A stretch of DNA of 14,737 nt from Erysipelothrix rhusiopathiae (GTDB lineage: Bacteria; Bacillota_I; Bacilli_A; Erysipelotrichales; Erysipelotrichaceae): assembly GCA_902797585.1 (NCBI GenBank), contig CADBTK010000058.1, positions 1 to 14,737 on the forward strand, read 5' to 3'. The position numbers were made by a program, and so were the translations under genes. The stretch's first letter is position 1, and each line of letters starts with the position of its first letter. This document shows positions 7,887 to 14,042 of the stretch, piece after piece. The notes beneath the pieces are model-generated. The model was not told the DNA's origin. It made no database searches and saw nothing but the letters and a program-made list of their open reading frames with translations.

Positions 7887-8969
7887 ATGATAGATATCAA
7901 AACACTTTTATTACCATTCATGATTTCACTAGGTTTAACACCAATGATCAAAAGATATTCAATTCTGGCAAAGACATATGCAAAAGAAAACGAAAGAACT
8001 GTTCATCATGGAATTATTTCACGTATCGGGGGAATCTCTATTTATTTGGGATTCTTATTAACGGTTACTTTATTTCTAAAACCAGACCGTGCTTTTACAG
8101 GTATAATTCTGGGAGGAAGCCTGATGTTTTTTACAGGCTTAGTGGATGATTTAATTGATATTAAACCAATTGTGAAATTAGTTCTTCAAATAGTGGCTGC
8201 TGGAATCTTAATCTTTCATGGAGTTTGTGTAGATTCCATTCATTTGCCATTTGGAATTATCATCAACAATCAAATTTTCTCTATCCTATTTACTGTCATC
8301 TGGATTGCAGGGATTACCAATGCGATTAATCTAATTGATGGATTGGATGGTTTAGCTGGAGGAATGAGTGTCATTATGTTGGTGGTCATTGGTTCAGTTG
8401 CCATTATTGAAAGACGGATGGATGTTGCGATGATTACCTTTATTTTAGCTAGTAGCACAACAGGTTTCTTAGTATATAATGCCCATCCAGCCTCTATTTT
8501 TATGGGGGATTGTGGTTCCTTATTCTTAGGATTTATGATCTCTGCCATTTCTTTATTAGGATTTAAAGGATCAACTATAGTAACTTTGGCTTTGCCGATG
8601 TTGTTGTTGATGTTGCCAATTATAGATACCTTATCTGCTATTCTAAGAAGAACTTTAAAAGGGAAGAAATTTCTACAAGCGGATAAAAGTCATATTCACC
8701 ATTTATTGATGAATCAATTTGGGCATAGAAATACAGTGATTATCATGTGTGGATTAACGGCTTTATTTGGATTAAGCGCTTATGCCTATTTAATAAATAC
8801 CACCATCGGATTTGTGGTTATGAGTATCATCTTATTTGGGGTAGAACTCTTTATTGAAAAGAGTGCCATGATCAATGAGAAATATCATCCATTGATGGGC
8901 TTAATGCGAAGAATCAAACGTTTATTTGCCGCTGTTTTTAAAAGAAAGAATCAAACAAATTCAGTCTGA
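7887..8969 (+). CDS. tagO: Undecaprenyl-phosphate N-acetylglucosaminyl 1-phosphate transferase (TagO/WecA family)
   Basis: This is a polytopic membrane enzyme of the MraY/WecA superfamily. It transfers a sugar-1-phosphate, most likely GlcNAc-1-P, from UDP-sugar to undecaprenyl phosphate, the first step of wall teichoic acid or related glycopolymer synthesis. Signatures in order are GLVDDLIDI with Asp87/Asp88, NAINLIDGLDGLAGG with Asp151 and Asp154, FMGDCGSLFLGF with Asp208, and KSHIHHLL with His269, His271 and His272. The HIHH loop and lack of an MraY-type C-terminus favour TagO/WecA over MraY. Many hydrophobic helices are visible, and the protein ends in a basic tail (RRIKRLFAAVFKRK). At 360 residues it is of normal size. 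Its start is preceded by GGAGTGGGG and lies one base past the MreB-like gene. The TGA stop lies inside the terminator stem. Exact acceptor polymer unknown. Confidence 0.9.
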   Translation: MIDIKTLLLPFMISLGLTPMIKRYSILAKTYAKENERTVHHGIISRIGGISIYLGFLLTVTLFLKPDRAFTGIILGGSLMFFTGLVDDLIDIKPIVKLVLQIVAAGILIFHGVCVDSIHLPFGIIINNQIFSILFTVIWIAGITNAINLIDGLDGLAGGMSVIMLVVIGSVAIIERRMDVAMITFILASSTTGFLVYNAHPASIFMGDCGSLFLGFMISAISLLGFKGSTIVTLALPMLLLMLPIIDTLSAILRRTLKGKKFLQADKSHIHHLLMNQFGHRNTVIIMCGLTALFGLSAYAYLINTTIGFVVMSIILFGVELFIEKSAMINEKYHPLMGLMRRIKRLFAAVFKRKNQTNSV

Positions 8970-8990
8970 GAGTAATCTCAGATTTTTCTT
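8965..8990 (+). terminator. Intrinsic terminator after tagO
   Basis: A perfect 7-bp stem, TCTGAGA (8965-8971) and TCTCAGA (8976-8982), closes a GTAA loop and is followed by TTTTTCTTT. The tagO stop codon is part of the left arm. This ends the rnmV-to-tagO run. The U-tract is also the beginning of the left copy of a 41-bp direct repeat. Confidence 0.85.
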
Positions 8991-9023
8991 TGTCATTCTT
9001 TTGTCACTTTCATTTGTTTGAAT
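8983..9023 (+). repeat. Left copy of 41-bp direct repeat flanking hicAB
   Basis: This stretch matches 9685-9725 at 39 of 41 positions in the same orientation; the only difference is the adjacent pair at 9011-9012 (CA here, TC in the other copy). It starts exactly at the U-tract of the tagO terminator and ends with TTTGTTTGAAT. It contains TTTGTCA twice, 11 bases apart. The stems of the two adjoining terminators are unrelated to each other, so the identity begins sharply at the stem/U-tract junction. Confidence 0.9.
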
Positions 9024-9056
9024 AGAATTGAAACACGTATTAACACGTATTATAAT
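9001..9056 (+). promoter_or_regulatory. hicAB promoter region with tandem 10-bp repeat as candidate operator
   Basis: Two overlapping sigma-A-type promoters can be read. The better is TTGAAA (9028-9033), 17 bases, TATAAT (9051-9056), starting near 9063. The other is TTGTCA (9001-9006), 16 bases, TAGAAT (9023-9028), starting near 9034. The decamer AACACGTATT occurs twice back to back at 9032-9041 and 9042-9051, so it fills the spacer of the strong promoter, one helical turn per copy. HicB proteins with a ribbon-helix-helix domain repress their own promoter, so this repeat is the natural operator candidate. Binding is inferred. Confidence 0.65.
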
Positions 9057-9072
9057 GAAAGGAGAAATAAGG

Positions 9073-9279
9073 ATGCCAATGAAGGCACGACAAATGATTC
9101 GCTTATTAAAGAAAAACGGTTTTATTGAACTGCCAGGAAAAGGTAGTTCACATCGCAAATTTTATAATCCGGTGACCAAACGATTCACTGTGGTTCCATA
9201 TCATAGTACAGAATTAAAAAAAGGAATGGAACTTGCGATTTTAAAACAAGCAGGACTACAAGGGAGGGCTAAAAAGTGA
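9073..9279 (+). CDS. hicA: HicA toxin, mRNA interferase (type II toxin-antitoxin)
   Basis: HicA is a small double-stranded-RNA-binding-fold ribonuclease that cleaves mRNA and halts translation unless held by HicB. The 68-residue protein shows the family pattern: MIRLLKKNGFIELPGKGSSHRKFYNP with the conserved catalytic histidine His27, then VVPYHSTELKKGMELAILKQAGL. The start at 9073 is preferred because GGAG at 9061-9064 lies 8 bases upstream and the protein then begins at the usual place. In-frame alternatives are TTG 9028 (inside the promoter -35), ATG 9055 and ATG 9079. Its TGA stop overlaps the hicB GTG by four bases, giving toxin first and antitoxin coupled, the common hicAB order. Active site appears intact. 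Confidence 0.92.
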   Translation: MPMKARQMIRLLKKNGFIELPGKGSSHRKFYNPVTKRFTVVPYHSTELKKGMELAILKQAGLQGRAKK

Positions 9280-9668
9280 AAAAGTTATACTATCCAGCAG
9301 TATTTCATCCAGAAGATGAAGGGTATTGGGTGGATTTTCCTGATTTACCGGGATGTTTTACGCAGGGAGATACCTTTGAAGAAACAGTATTTATGTGTAA
9401 AGATGCATTAGGGACATGGTTTACTTCGGTTGAGGGAATTGAAATAGAATACCCTAAGCCAAGCAATCCCTCTGCAATTCAATTGAAAGAAGGAGAATTT
9501 GTGGTAGTGGTTGAATATGATAGTCTGTACTGGGCTAAAAGAACAAATTCTAAATCAGTCAAAAAGACATTAACGATTCCAGGTTGGTTGGATGAAATTG
9601 CTAAAAAGAAAAAAGTAAATTATTCCCAAACTTTACAAGAAGCTTTGATTCAAAAACTTGATTTATAG
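9276..9668 (+). CDS. hicB: HicB antitoxin
   Basis: HicB neutralises HicA by direct binding and usually represses the hicAB promoter. The 130-residue protein has two parts. The N-terminal partial RNase-H-like fold is recognisable from YYPAVFHPEDEGYWVDFPDLPGCFTQGDTFEET (residues 5-37). The C-terminal segment, KKTLTIPGWLDEIAKKKKVNYSQTLQEAL (96-124), reads as a ribbon-helix-helix DNA-binding domain. Translation starts at a GTG overlapping the hicA stop (GTGA), with a good AGGGAGG at 9261-9267. A complete toxin and antitoxin with intact coupling imply a functional module. The candidate DNA target is the tandem decamer upstream of hicA. A terminator follows immediately. Confidence 0.92.
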   Translation: MKKLYYPAVFHPEDEGYWVDFPDLPGCFTQGDTFEETVFMCKDALGTWFTSVEGIEIEYPKPSNPSAIQLKEGEFVVVVEYDSLYWAKRTNSKSVKKTLTIPGWLDEIAKKKKVNYSQTLQEALIQKLDL

Positions 9669-9693
9669 AATCCTTTTAGGATTCTTTTTCTTT
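9668..9693 (+). terminator. Intrinsic terminator after hicB
   Basis: A 7-bp stem, GAATCCT (9668-9674) and AGGATTC (9678-9684), with a TTT loop is followed by TTTTTCTTT. It begins at the last base of the hicB stop codon, so hicAB forms a closed transcription unit. Its U-tract is the start of the right direct-repeat copy. Confidence 0.85.
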
Positions 9694-9725
9694 GTCATTC
9701 TTTTGTCACTTTTCTTTGTTTGAAT
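9685..9725 (+). repeat. Right copy of 41-bp direct repeat flanking hicAB
   Basis: This is the partner of 8983-9023, 39 of 41 bases identical, offset by 702 bases. It carries TTGTCA at 9703-9708, which with GAAAAT at 9726-9731 (17-base spacing, four of six consensus) could form a weak promoter for the following gene. It ends a few bases before the start of the MazF-like gene. Confidence 0.9.
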
Positions 9726-9731
9726 GAAAAT

Positions 9732-10262
9732 ATGGAACCTAGAGAATGGATGAAGTATAAACAAGAAATCTTGCAGAAAAATGAATTAACACAACTAATT
9801 CAACAGAGTAATGAGATGGAAAGAAGGATGTTAAAAACATTAAGCCACAATGAAGTATATGATTATATGATTTCGAAAATTAACTTTTGTCAGCGTAAAC
9901 AAGTTATTTCTTGTGCTGATATTGGTTTGATGATTCAAGTAGGGGATATCTGTTTCATAGATTATGGTTTGGCTTATTTATGGGAGACAGGTTATCAACA
10001 TTTTGGACTTGTTTTATCGATTGTGAATGGGAAAGCTTTTGTGGTTCCGGTATCTGGTTCATCACGAGCTTTATCTCATGTAAAACAGAAAGAACATATG
10101 ATGGATTTAGGGATGATACCAGGGTTAAATAAGCCTTCGGTATTATATATCAATGACTCCAAGTGGATTAATACTGCGCGTATTATTGATGTAAAGGCGC
10201 ATATTAATCCCAATAGTAATCTATTTAAACGTATCAAACAAACAGTCAGACAGATGATATAA
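9732..10262 (+). CDS. MazF/PemK-like barrel protein with N-terminal helical extension
   Basis: From about residue 69 to the end this 176-residue protein resembles the MazF/PemK (CcdB-like) barrel: VGDICFIDYGLAY, then HFGLVLSIVNGKAFVVPVSGS, LNKPSVLYINDSKWINTARIIDV, and a closing helix KRIKQTVRQMI. MazF toxins are single-strand-specific mRNA interferases. However, the usual Arg-Pro before the buried strand (RPxLVLS) is replaced with HFGLVLS, so nuclease activity is uncertain. The first 68 residues are charged, Gln-rich and predicted helical, unlike classic 110-residue MazF. No separate antitoxin gene is visible beside it. The start is unsettled: ATG 9732 is chosen, with TTG 9720 and ATG 9750 as in-frame alternatives, and none has a clear ribosome binding site. 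Its stop lies within the tilS -10 box. Family call is moderate. Confidence 0.6.
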   Translation: MEPREWMKYKQEILQKNELTQLIQQSNEMERRMLKTLSHNEVYDYMISKINFCQRKQVISCADIGLMIQVGDICFIDYGLAYLWETGYQHFGLVLSIVNGKAFVVPVSGSSRALSHVKQKEHMMDLGMIPGLNKPSVLYINDSKWINTARIIDVKAHINPNSNLFKRIKQTVRQMI

Positions 10263-10263
10263 T
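10255..10263 (+). promoter_or_regulatory. Candidate extended -10 promoter giving a leaderless tilS mRNA
   Basis: TGATATAAT is a perfect extended -10 (TATAAT at 10258-10263) with no convincing -35. Only six bases separate it from the tilS ATG at 10270, so the expected first transcribed base coincides with or just precedes the start codon. No Shine-Dalgarno-like sequence is present before this ATG, which fits leaderless translation. The TAA stop of the MazF-like gene (10260-10262) lies inside the box. Confidence 0.55.
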
Positions 10264-10269
10264 GCCTGT

Positions 10270-11430
10270 ATGAAACCTGTTGTTGTAGCCTGTTCTGCAG
10301 GAATTGACTCCATGGCTTTGCTCGACCAAGTGGCAAAAAAACACTCTGTCGTAGTTGCTCATGTGAATTATAAAAAAAGAAAAAGTGCAGATGATGATCA
10401 ACAAATATTGGAATCGTATTGTAAGGAAAAACAGATTCCAATTTTTGTCATGAACGCAAAAGAGCCAACCGGTAATTTTCAAAGTTGGGCACGTGATGTT
10501 CGTTATGATTTTTTTGAACAAGTAGCTAAAAAAGTAGGGGCTAATACAATTTATGTAGCCCATCATATGGATGACTGTATCGAAACATATTTATTTCAGA
10601 AACAAACCAATCGTTTGTGCCAACAATATGGAATTGGCGAATTAACTAGCCGTAAGGGAATGAAAATCTGTCGGCCTTTCTTAAGGAAAGAGAAAAAAGA
10701 ATTGGAACAATATTGTATGGATCATCATGTGCCAGTAGGATGTGATGAAACTAATTTTGAAGATGCTTATACGCGTAATCAAATTCGCCATCAAGTAGTA
10801 GAAAAAATGAGCAAGGAACAAAAACAAGCCATGATGGATGAAATTGATCGAGAGAATCAGAAGTTATTTAATCGACGCACACAAGCGGTGAAATTGTTGG
10901 AACAACCATTTCAAGTTTGGAAAAAGGAACAAGATGCTTGGTTTATTTTGGATACTTTTTTAAGCCAAATAACACACCGTCATTATGGGAAGAAATATTT
11001 AATAGATCTTTTGAAACAATTAGAAAAACCACATTGTATCCAAGTAGATAATTATTGGCTAGAAAACTATCAAGGTTATTTATTATGTGAGAAAGAAAGT
11101 TCTCCAATCCATAAGGTATTCCATTCCATTATCTTTGGGGATTATGAAAGGTTTTCACTAAACAAAAGTGGGAAGATTATTGAATCTATAAAGGTAGCAG
11201 ATAAAGATTTTCCTTTAACCATTCGCAATGTACAAGATGGGGATGCCATTCAATTACGCATGGGAACTAAGAGTATTCATCGCTTCTTTATTGATCGAAA
11301 GATTTCACATATCGAACGAAAAAAATGGTTGGTCGTAACCAACGCAAAAAATGAGGTTATTTTCGTGCCTGGAATTGGTTGTGATATCAATCATTTTAGT
11401 GAAAAACCAAGCGTATTTATGGTACAATAA
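10270..11430 (+). CDS. tilS: tRNA(Ile)-lysidine synthase
   Basis: TilS attaches lysine to C34 of the CAU-anticodon tRNA-Ile using ATP, changing decoding from AUG to AUA; it is essential in most bacteria. The PP-loop appears as CSAGIDSMALL (residues 8-18), a variant of the usual SGGxDS. It is followed by VAHVNYKKRKSADDDQQ, the AHHMDDCIETYLF motif, and CDETNFEDAYTRNQIRH, all typical. The C-terminal domain includes GDAIQLRMGTKSIHRFFIDRKI and the VFVPGIGCD-like ending. The length of 386 residues is slightly short for Firmicutes. The N-terminus is minimal, with only seven residues before the PP-loop, so no later start is possible. It begins 8 bases after the preceding stop without a ribosome binding site. 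The tilS-hpt-ftsH-hslO order is conserved in Bacilli. Confidence 0.95.
   Translation: MKPVVVACSAGIDSMALLDQVAKKHSVVVAHVNYKKRKSADDDQQILESYCKEKQIPIFVMNAKEPTGNFQSWARDVRYDFFEQVAKKVGANTIYVAHHMDDCIETYLFQKQTNRLCQQYGIGELTSRKGMKICRPFLRKEKKELEQYCMDHHVPVGCDETNFEDAYTRNQIRHQVVEKMSKEQKQAMMDEIDRENQKLFNRRTQAVKLLEQPFQVWKKEQDAWFILDTFLSQITHRHYGKKYLIDLLKQLEKPHCIQVDNYWLENYQGYLLCEKESSPIHKVFHSIIFGDYERFSLNKSGKIIESIKVADKDFPLTIRNVQDGDAIQLRMGTKSIHRFFIDRKISHIERKKWLVVTNAKNEVIFVPGIGCDINHFSEKPSVFMVQ
11420..11428 (+). promoter_or_regulatory. Candidate extended -10 promoter for hpt-ftsH
   Basis: TGGTACAAT (TGn plus TACAAT, five of six consensus) overlaps the last codons and stop of tilS. Transcription would start near 11435, leaving about 22 bases of leader containing AAGGAG (11443-11448) eight bases before the hpt ATG. 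A weak GTGAAA -35 can be placed 18 bases upstream. This would let hpt and ftsH be transcribed independently of tilS. Prediction only. Confidence 0.45.
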
Positions 11431-11456
11431 TAAATCATATTTAAGGAGAAAGCGTT

Positions 11457-11999
11457 ATGATTGAAAAAGATGTCAAAGAAGTATTAGTATCGGAAGAAGA
11501 AGTGATTGAACGGTGTAAAGAATTAGCCGCTCAAATCGAACAAGATTATATTGAAAAACAAGAAGTCCCTTTAGTTATTGGACTATTGCGTGGAAGTGTT
11601 CCATTCATGGCAGAATTGTTAAAACGTTTCCACATGCCAGTAACGATGGAATATATGAAAGTTTCTAGTTATCAAGGAACGGAATCAAGCGGGGATGTTC
11701 GTATTGAAAAAGATACGGATCTTTCTGTAAAAGGAAAATCTATCTTGATTGTAGAAGATATTATTGATACTGGACGTACTTTATACGAAGTAAAAAAATT
11801 GTTCTTGATGCGTGGAGCCCGTGATGTAAAAGTCGTATCATTATTGAACAAACCAACACGTCGTGAAGTAGACATCGAAGGAGATTATATTGGATTTGAA
11901 ATTCCAAACAAATTTGTTGTTGGTTACGGATTAGACTACAACCAAAAATATCGTAACTTACCATTCATTGGAGTTTTAAAACCTGAAATTTACGAATAG
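11457..11999 (+). CDS. hpt: Hypoxanthine phosphoribosyltransferase
   Basis: This purine-salvage enzyme converts hypoxanthine (and usually guanine) plus PRPP to IMP or GMP in the cytosol. The 180-residue protein carries the PRPP-binding loop LIVEDIIDTGRTL with Glu100, Asp101 and Asp104. It also has VIGLLRGSVPFMAELLKR at the N-terminal side, the flexible-loop region MKVSSYQGTESSGDVRI, and the C-terminal purine-binding segment VVGYGLDYNQKYRNLPFIGVL. Length and layout are standard. It has AAGGAG at the correct distance, and its TAG stop overlaps the ftsH ribosome binding site. In Bacillus the enzyme is known to associate with TilS, which fits the adjacency here. Confident. Confidence 0.96.
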   Translation: MIEKDVKEVLVSEEEVIERCKELAAQIEQDYIEKQEVPLVIGLLRGSVPFMAELLKRFHMPVTMEYMKVSSYQGTESSGDVRIEKDTDLSVKGKSILIVEDIIDTGRTLYEVKKLFLMRGARDVKVVSLLNKPTRREVDIEGDYIGFEIPNKFVVGYGLDYNQKYRNLPFIGVLKPEIYE

Positions 12000-12014
12000 G
12001 AGGAATCGAAAGGA

Positions 12015-14000
12015 ATGAGACGAAATTGGTTGAATTTTCTTCCAACCATTTTCATCATTAGTATCATTGTTTCATTAGTTGCGTATAGTTCACAAGGCAA
12101 TACGCAGCAGATGAATTATACGCAATTCGAAAAAGTCGCAAAGAGTGCGAAATTCGAAGATAGCCAATGGGATATTAATTCGACTGTTATTTCTGTTAGT
12201 GGTTCATATCGTGACAAAGACGATCGTCAAACACATTACAATGTCATTATCCCAAATACCGATGAAAATATTAATTGGTTGAAAGAAACCTTAACAAAAG
12301 ATAAAGGAAAGATTACAATTGCTGACCCAAGTACAGGTGACTTATGGTTAAGCATGATGGCACAATTATTGCCATTTGCGATTGTAGCAGTTGTATTTTA
12401 CTTCATGTTTTCCAGAATGGGAGGCGGAGGCGGAGCCAATAAAGCCTTTGAATTCGCGAAATCTCGTGCCCATGTAGAAGAGAATGTGAAAACTCGATTC
12501 AAAGATGTAGCCGGGTGTGAAGAAGAAAAAGAAGAAGTCAAAGAAATCATTGACTACTTACGAAACCCGAAAAAGTTTACGGATATGGGAGCCCACATAC
12601 CAAAAGGTATTTTGATGGTTGGTCCTCCAGGAACAGGGAAAACATTATTGGCCAAAGCTGTAGCTGGAGAAGCCAATGTACCATTTTTCTCTATCTCTGG
12701 TTCAGACTTTGTGGAAATGTTTGTAGGAACTGGAGCTAGCCGTGTTCGTGATATGTTTAAAAATGCCCAAAAGGCAGCACCTTGCATCATCTTCATTGAT
12801 GAAATTGATGCCGTAGGTCGTCAAAGAGGGGCTGGTTTAGGGGGAGGAAACGATGAACGTGAACAAACCTTGAACCAATTGTTGGTGGAAATGGATGGTA
12901 TGAATGATAACGGTGGTATTGTGGTCATTGCTGCAACCAACCGTCCAGACGTATTAGACCCAGCCTTATTGCGTTCTGGTCGTTTTGACCGTCGTATTAC
13001 GGTGAACTTACCGGACATCAAAGGACGAACAGAAATTTTAAAAGTGCATGTTCGTAATAAAAAACTATCACCAGAAGTAAGTTTAGAAAATTTAGCAAAA
13101 CGTACACCAGGATTTTCTGGGGCAGATCTTGCTAACGTATTAAACGAAGGAGCTATTTTAGCTGTTCGTAATAAACAAAAAGTCATCACAATGGATGATT
13201 TAGATGAAGCTATTGACCGTGTTATGATGGGACCGGCAAAGAAAAGTAAGAAATATACCGAAATGGATAAACGTTTGGTATCTTACCATGAAGCCGGACA
13301 TGCGGTCATCGGATTAAAATTAGAAGATGCCGATATGGTGCAAAAAGTAACCATTATTCCTCGTGGGGAAGCGGGTGGTTATAACTTGATGACACCAAGA
13401 GAAGAAAAATACTTTAACCGTAAAAGTGAACTATTGGCTAAAATTACAGGGTTGTTAGGTGGACGTACAGCGGAACGACTTGTGTTTGGAGAAGTGAGTG
13501 CTGGAGCCATTAATGATATTGAACAATTAACAAAAATAGCCAAAAACATGGTTCGTGTTTATGGTATGAGTGAATTAGGACCTATTCAATATGCCGATCC
13601 TCAAGGAAATGTCTTCTTAGGAAGAGATTATGCCAGTGGAGGAAACTACTCAGATGGAGTAGCTGGTGAAATTGATAAAGCGGTTCGTACCATTGTAGAA
13701 AACTGTGAAAAAGAATGTGAAAGAATCTTGACTGAAAATAGAGATTTACTCGACTTGATTGCAGAAAACTTGTATGAACATGAAACGTTGACCAATGAAG
13801 ACATTACTAATTTAATGAATTATGGAACATTGGAAGGACCTCAACAAGAAGCGCAACCAAAAGAAGAATTATCGATGAGTGTGGATAATGTGATGGATAC
13901 AACAGCGGATGAAATGCCAGAAGTACCAGAAGCACCAAAATCTGTCGATAAAAAAGATTTGGATGATGCGTTTAATGAATTAACAAAACGAAAAGAATAA
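12015..14000 (+). CDS. ftsH: ATP-dependent zinc metalloprotease FtsH
   Basis: FtsH is a membrane-anchored hexameric AAA+ protease that unfolds and degrades membrane and regulatory proteins. In order: a transmembrane helix at about residues 5-24 ([19 protein letters not shown]), an extracytoplasmic domain to about 110, and a second transmembrane helix near 115-133 followed by a glycine run. Then come Walker A GPPGTGKT (203-210), Walker B with Asp262/Glu263, the second region of homology [21 protein letters not shown], and the zinc site HEAGH (425-429) with Asp501 as third ligand. The 661 residues end in an acidic, proline-containing tail of about 50 residues that looks disordered. AGGAGGA (11998-12004), overlapping the hpt stop, is ten bases from the ATG. 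All catalytic residues are intact. Confidence 0.98.
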   Translation: MRRNWLNFLPTIFIISIIVSLVAYSSQGNTQQMNYTQFEKVAKSAKFEDSQWDINSTVISVSGSYRDKDDRQTHYNVIIPNTDENINWLKETLTKDKGKITIADPSTGDLWLSMMAQLLPFAIVAVVFYFMFSRMGGGGGANKAFEFAKSRAHVEENVKTRFKDVAGCEEEKEEVKEIIDYLRNPKKFTDMGAHIPKGILMVGPPGTGKTLLAKAVAGEANVPFFSISGSDFVEMFVGTGASRVRDMFKNAQKAAPCIIFIDEIDAVGRQRGAGLGGGNDEREQTLNQLLVEMDGMNDNGGIVVIAATNRPDVLDPALLRSGRFDRRITVNLPDIKGRTEILKVHVRNKKLSPEVSLENLAKRTPGFSGADLANVLNEGAILAVRNKQKVITMDDLDEAIDRVMMGPAKKSKKYTEMDKRLVSYHEAGHAVIGLKLEDADMVQKVTIIPRGEAGGYNLMTPREEKYFNRKSELLAKITGLLGGRTAERLVFGEVSAGAINDIEQLTKIAKNMVRVYGMSELGPIQYADPQGNVFLGRDYASGGNYSDGVAGEIDKAVRTIVENCEKECERILTENRDLLDLIAENLYEHETLTNEDITNLMNYGTLEGPQQEAQPKEELSMSVDNVMDTTADEMPEVPEAPKSVDKKDLDDAFNELTKRKE

Positions 14001-14020
14001 GACGCGTATGCGTCTTTTCT
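13999..14020 (+). terminator. Intrinsic terminator after ftsH
   Basis: AAGACGC (13999-14005) and GCGTCTT (14010-14016) form a 7-bp stem with a GTAT loop, and the right arm runs into TTTTCTT. It starts within the ftsH stop codon. hslO begins only 26 bases after the stem, so some readthrough or an unrecognised promoter must serve hslO. Confidence 0.8.
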
Positions 14021-14042
14021 TATCAATGAAAGGAAGAGTTGT

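Noticed and set aside
9028..9072. Longer HicA starting at TTG 9028 or ATG 9055
   Set aside because: These positions fall in the promoter -35 and -10, and the GGAG at 9061-9064 fits the ATG at 9073.
8961..9158. 65-codon open frame on the minus strand across the hicA promoter
   Set aside because: It crosses a terminator, the promoter repeats and hicA, with no start signal or recognisable domain.
8983..9725. Reading the 41-bp repeats as a transposon target duplication or as attL/attR of an integrase element
   Set aside because: Too long for a target duplication, and no transposase or integrase gene, or terminal inverted repeat, is present inside.
10262..10273. Three-codon reading frame ATG-CCT-GTA-TGA overlapping the tilS start
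   Set aside because: A chance overlap with the -10 box; it would be upstream of or at the mRNA 5' end and has no ribosome binding site.
10076..10566. Two overlapping open frames on the minus strand over the MazF-like/tilS junction
   Set aside because: They are composition shadows rich in Phe, Leu and Ile with no family features, opposite well-supported genes.
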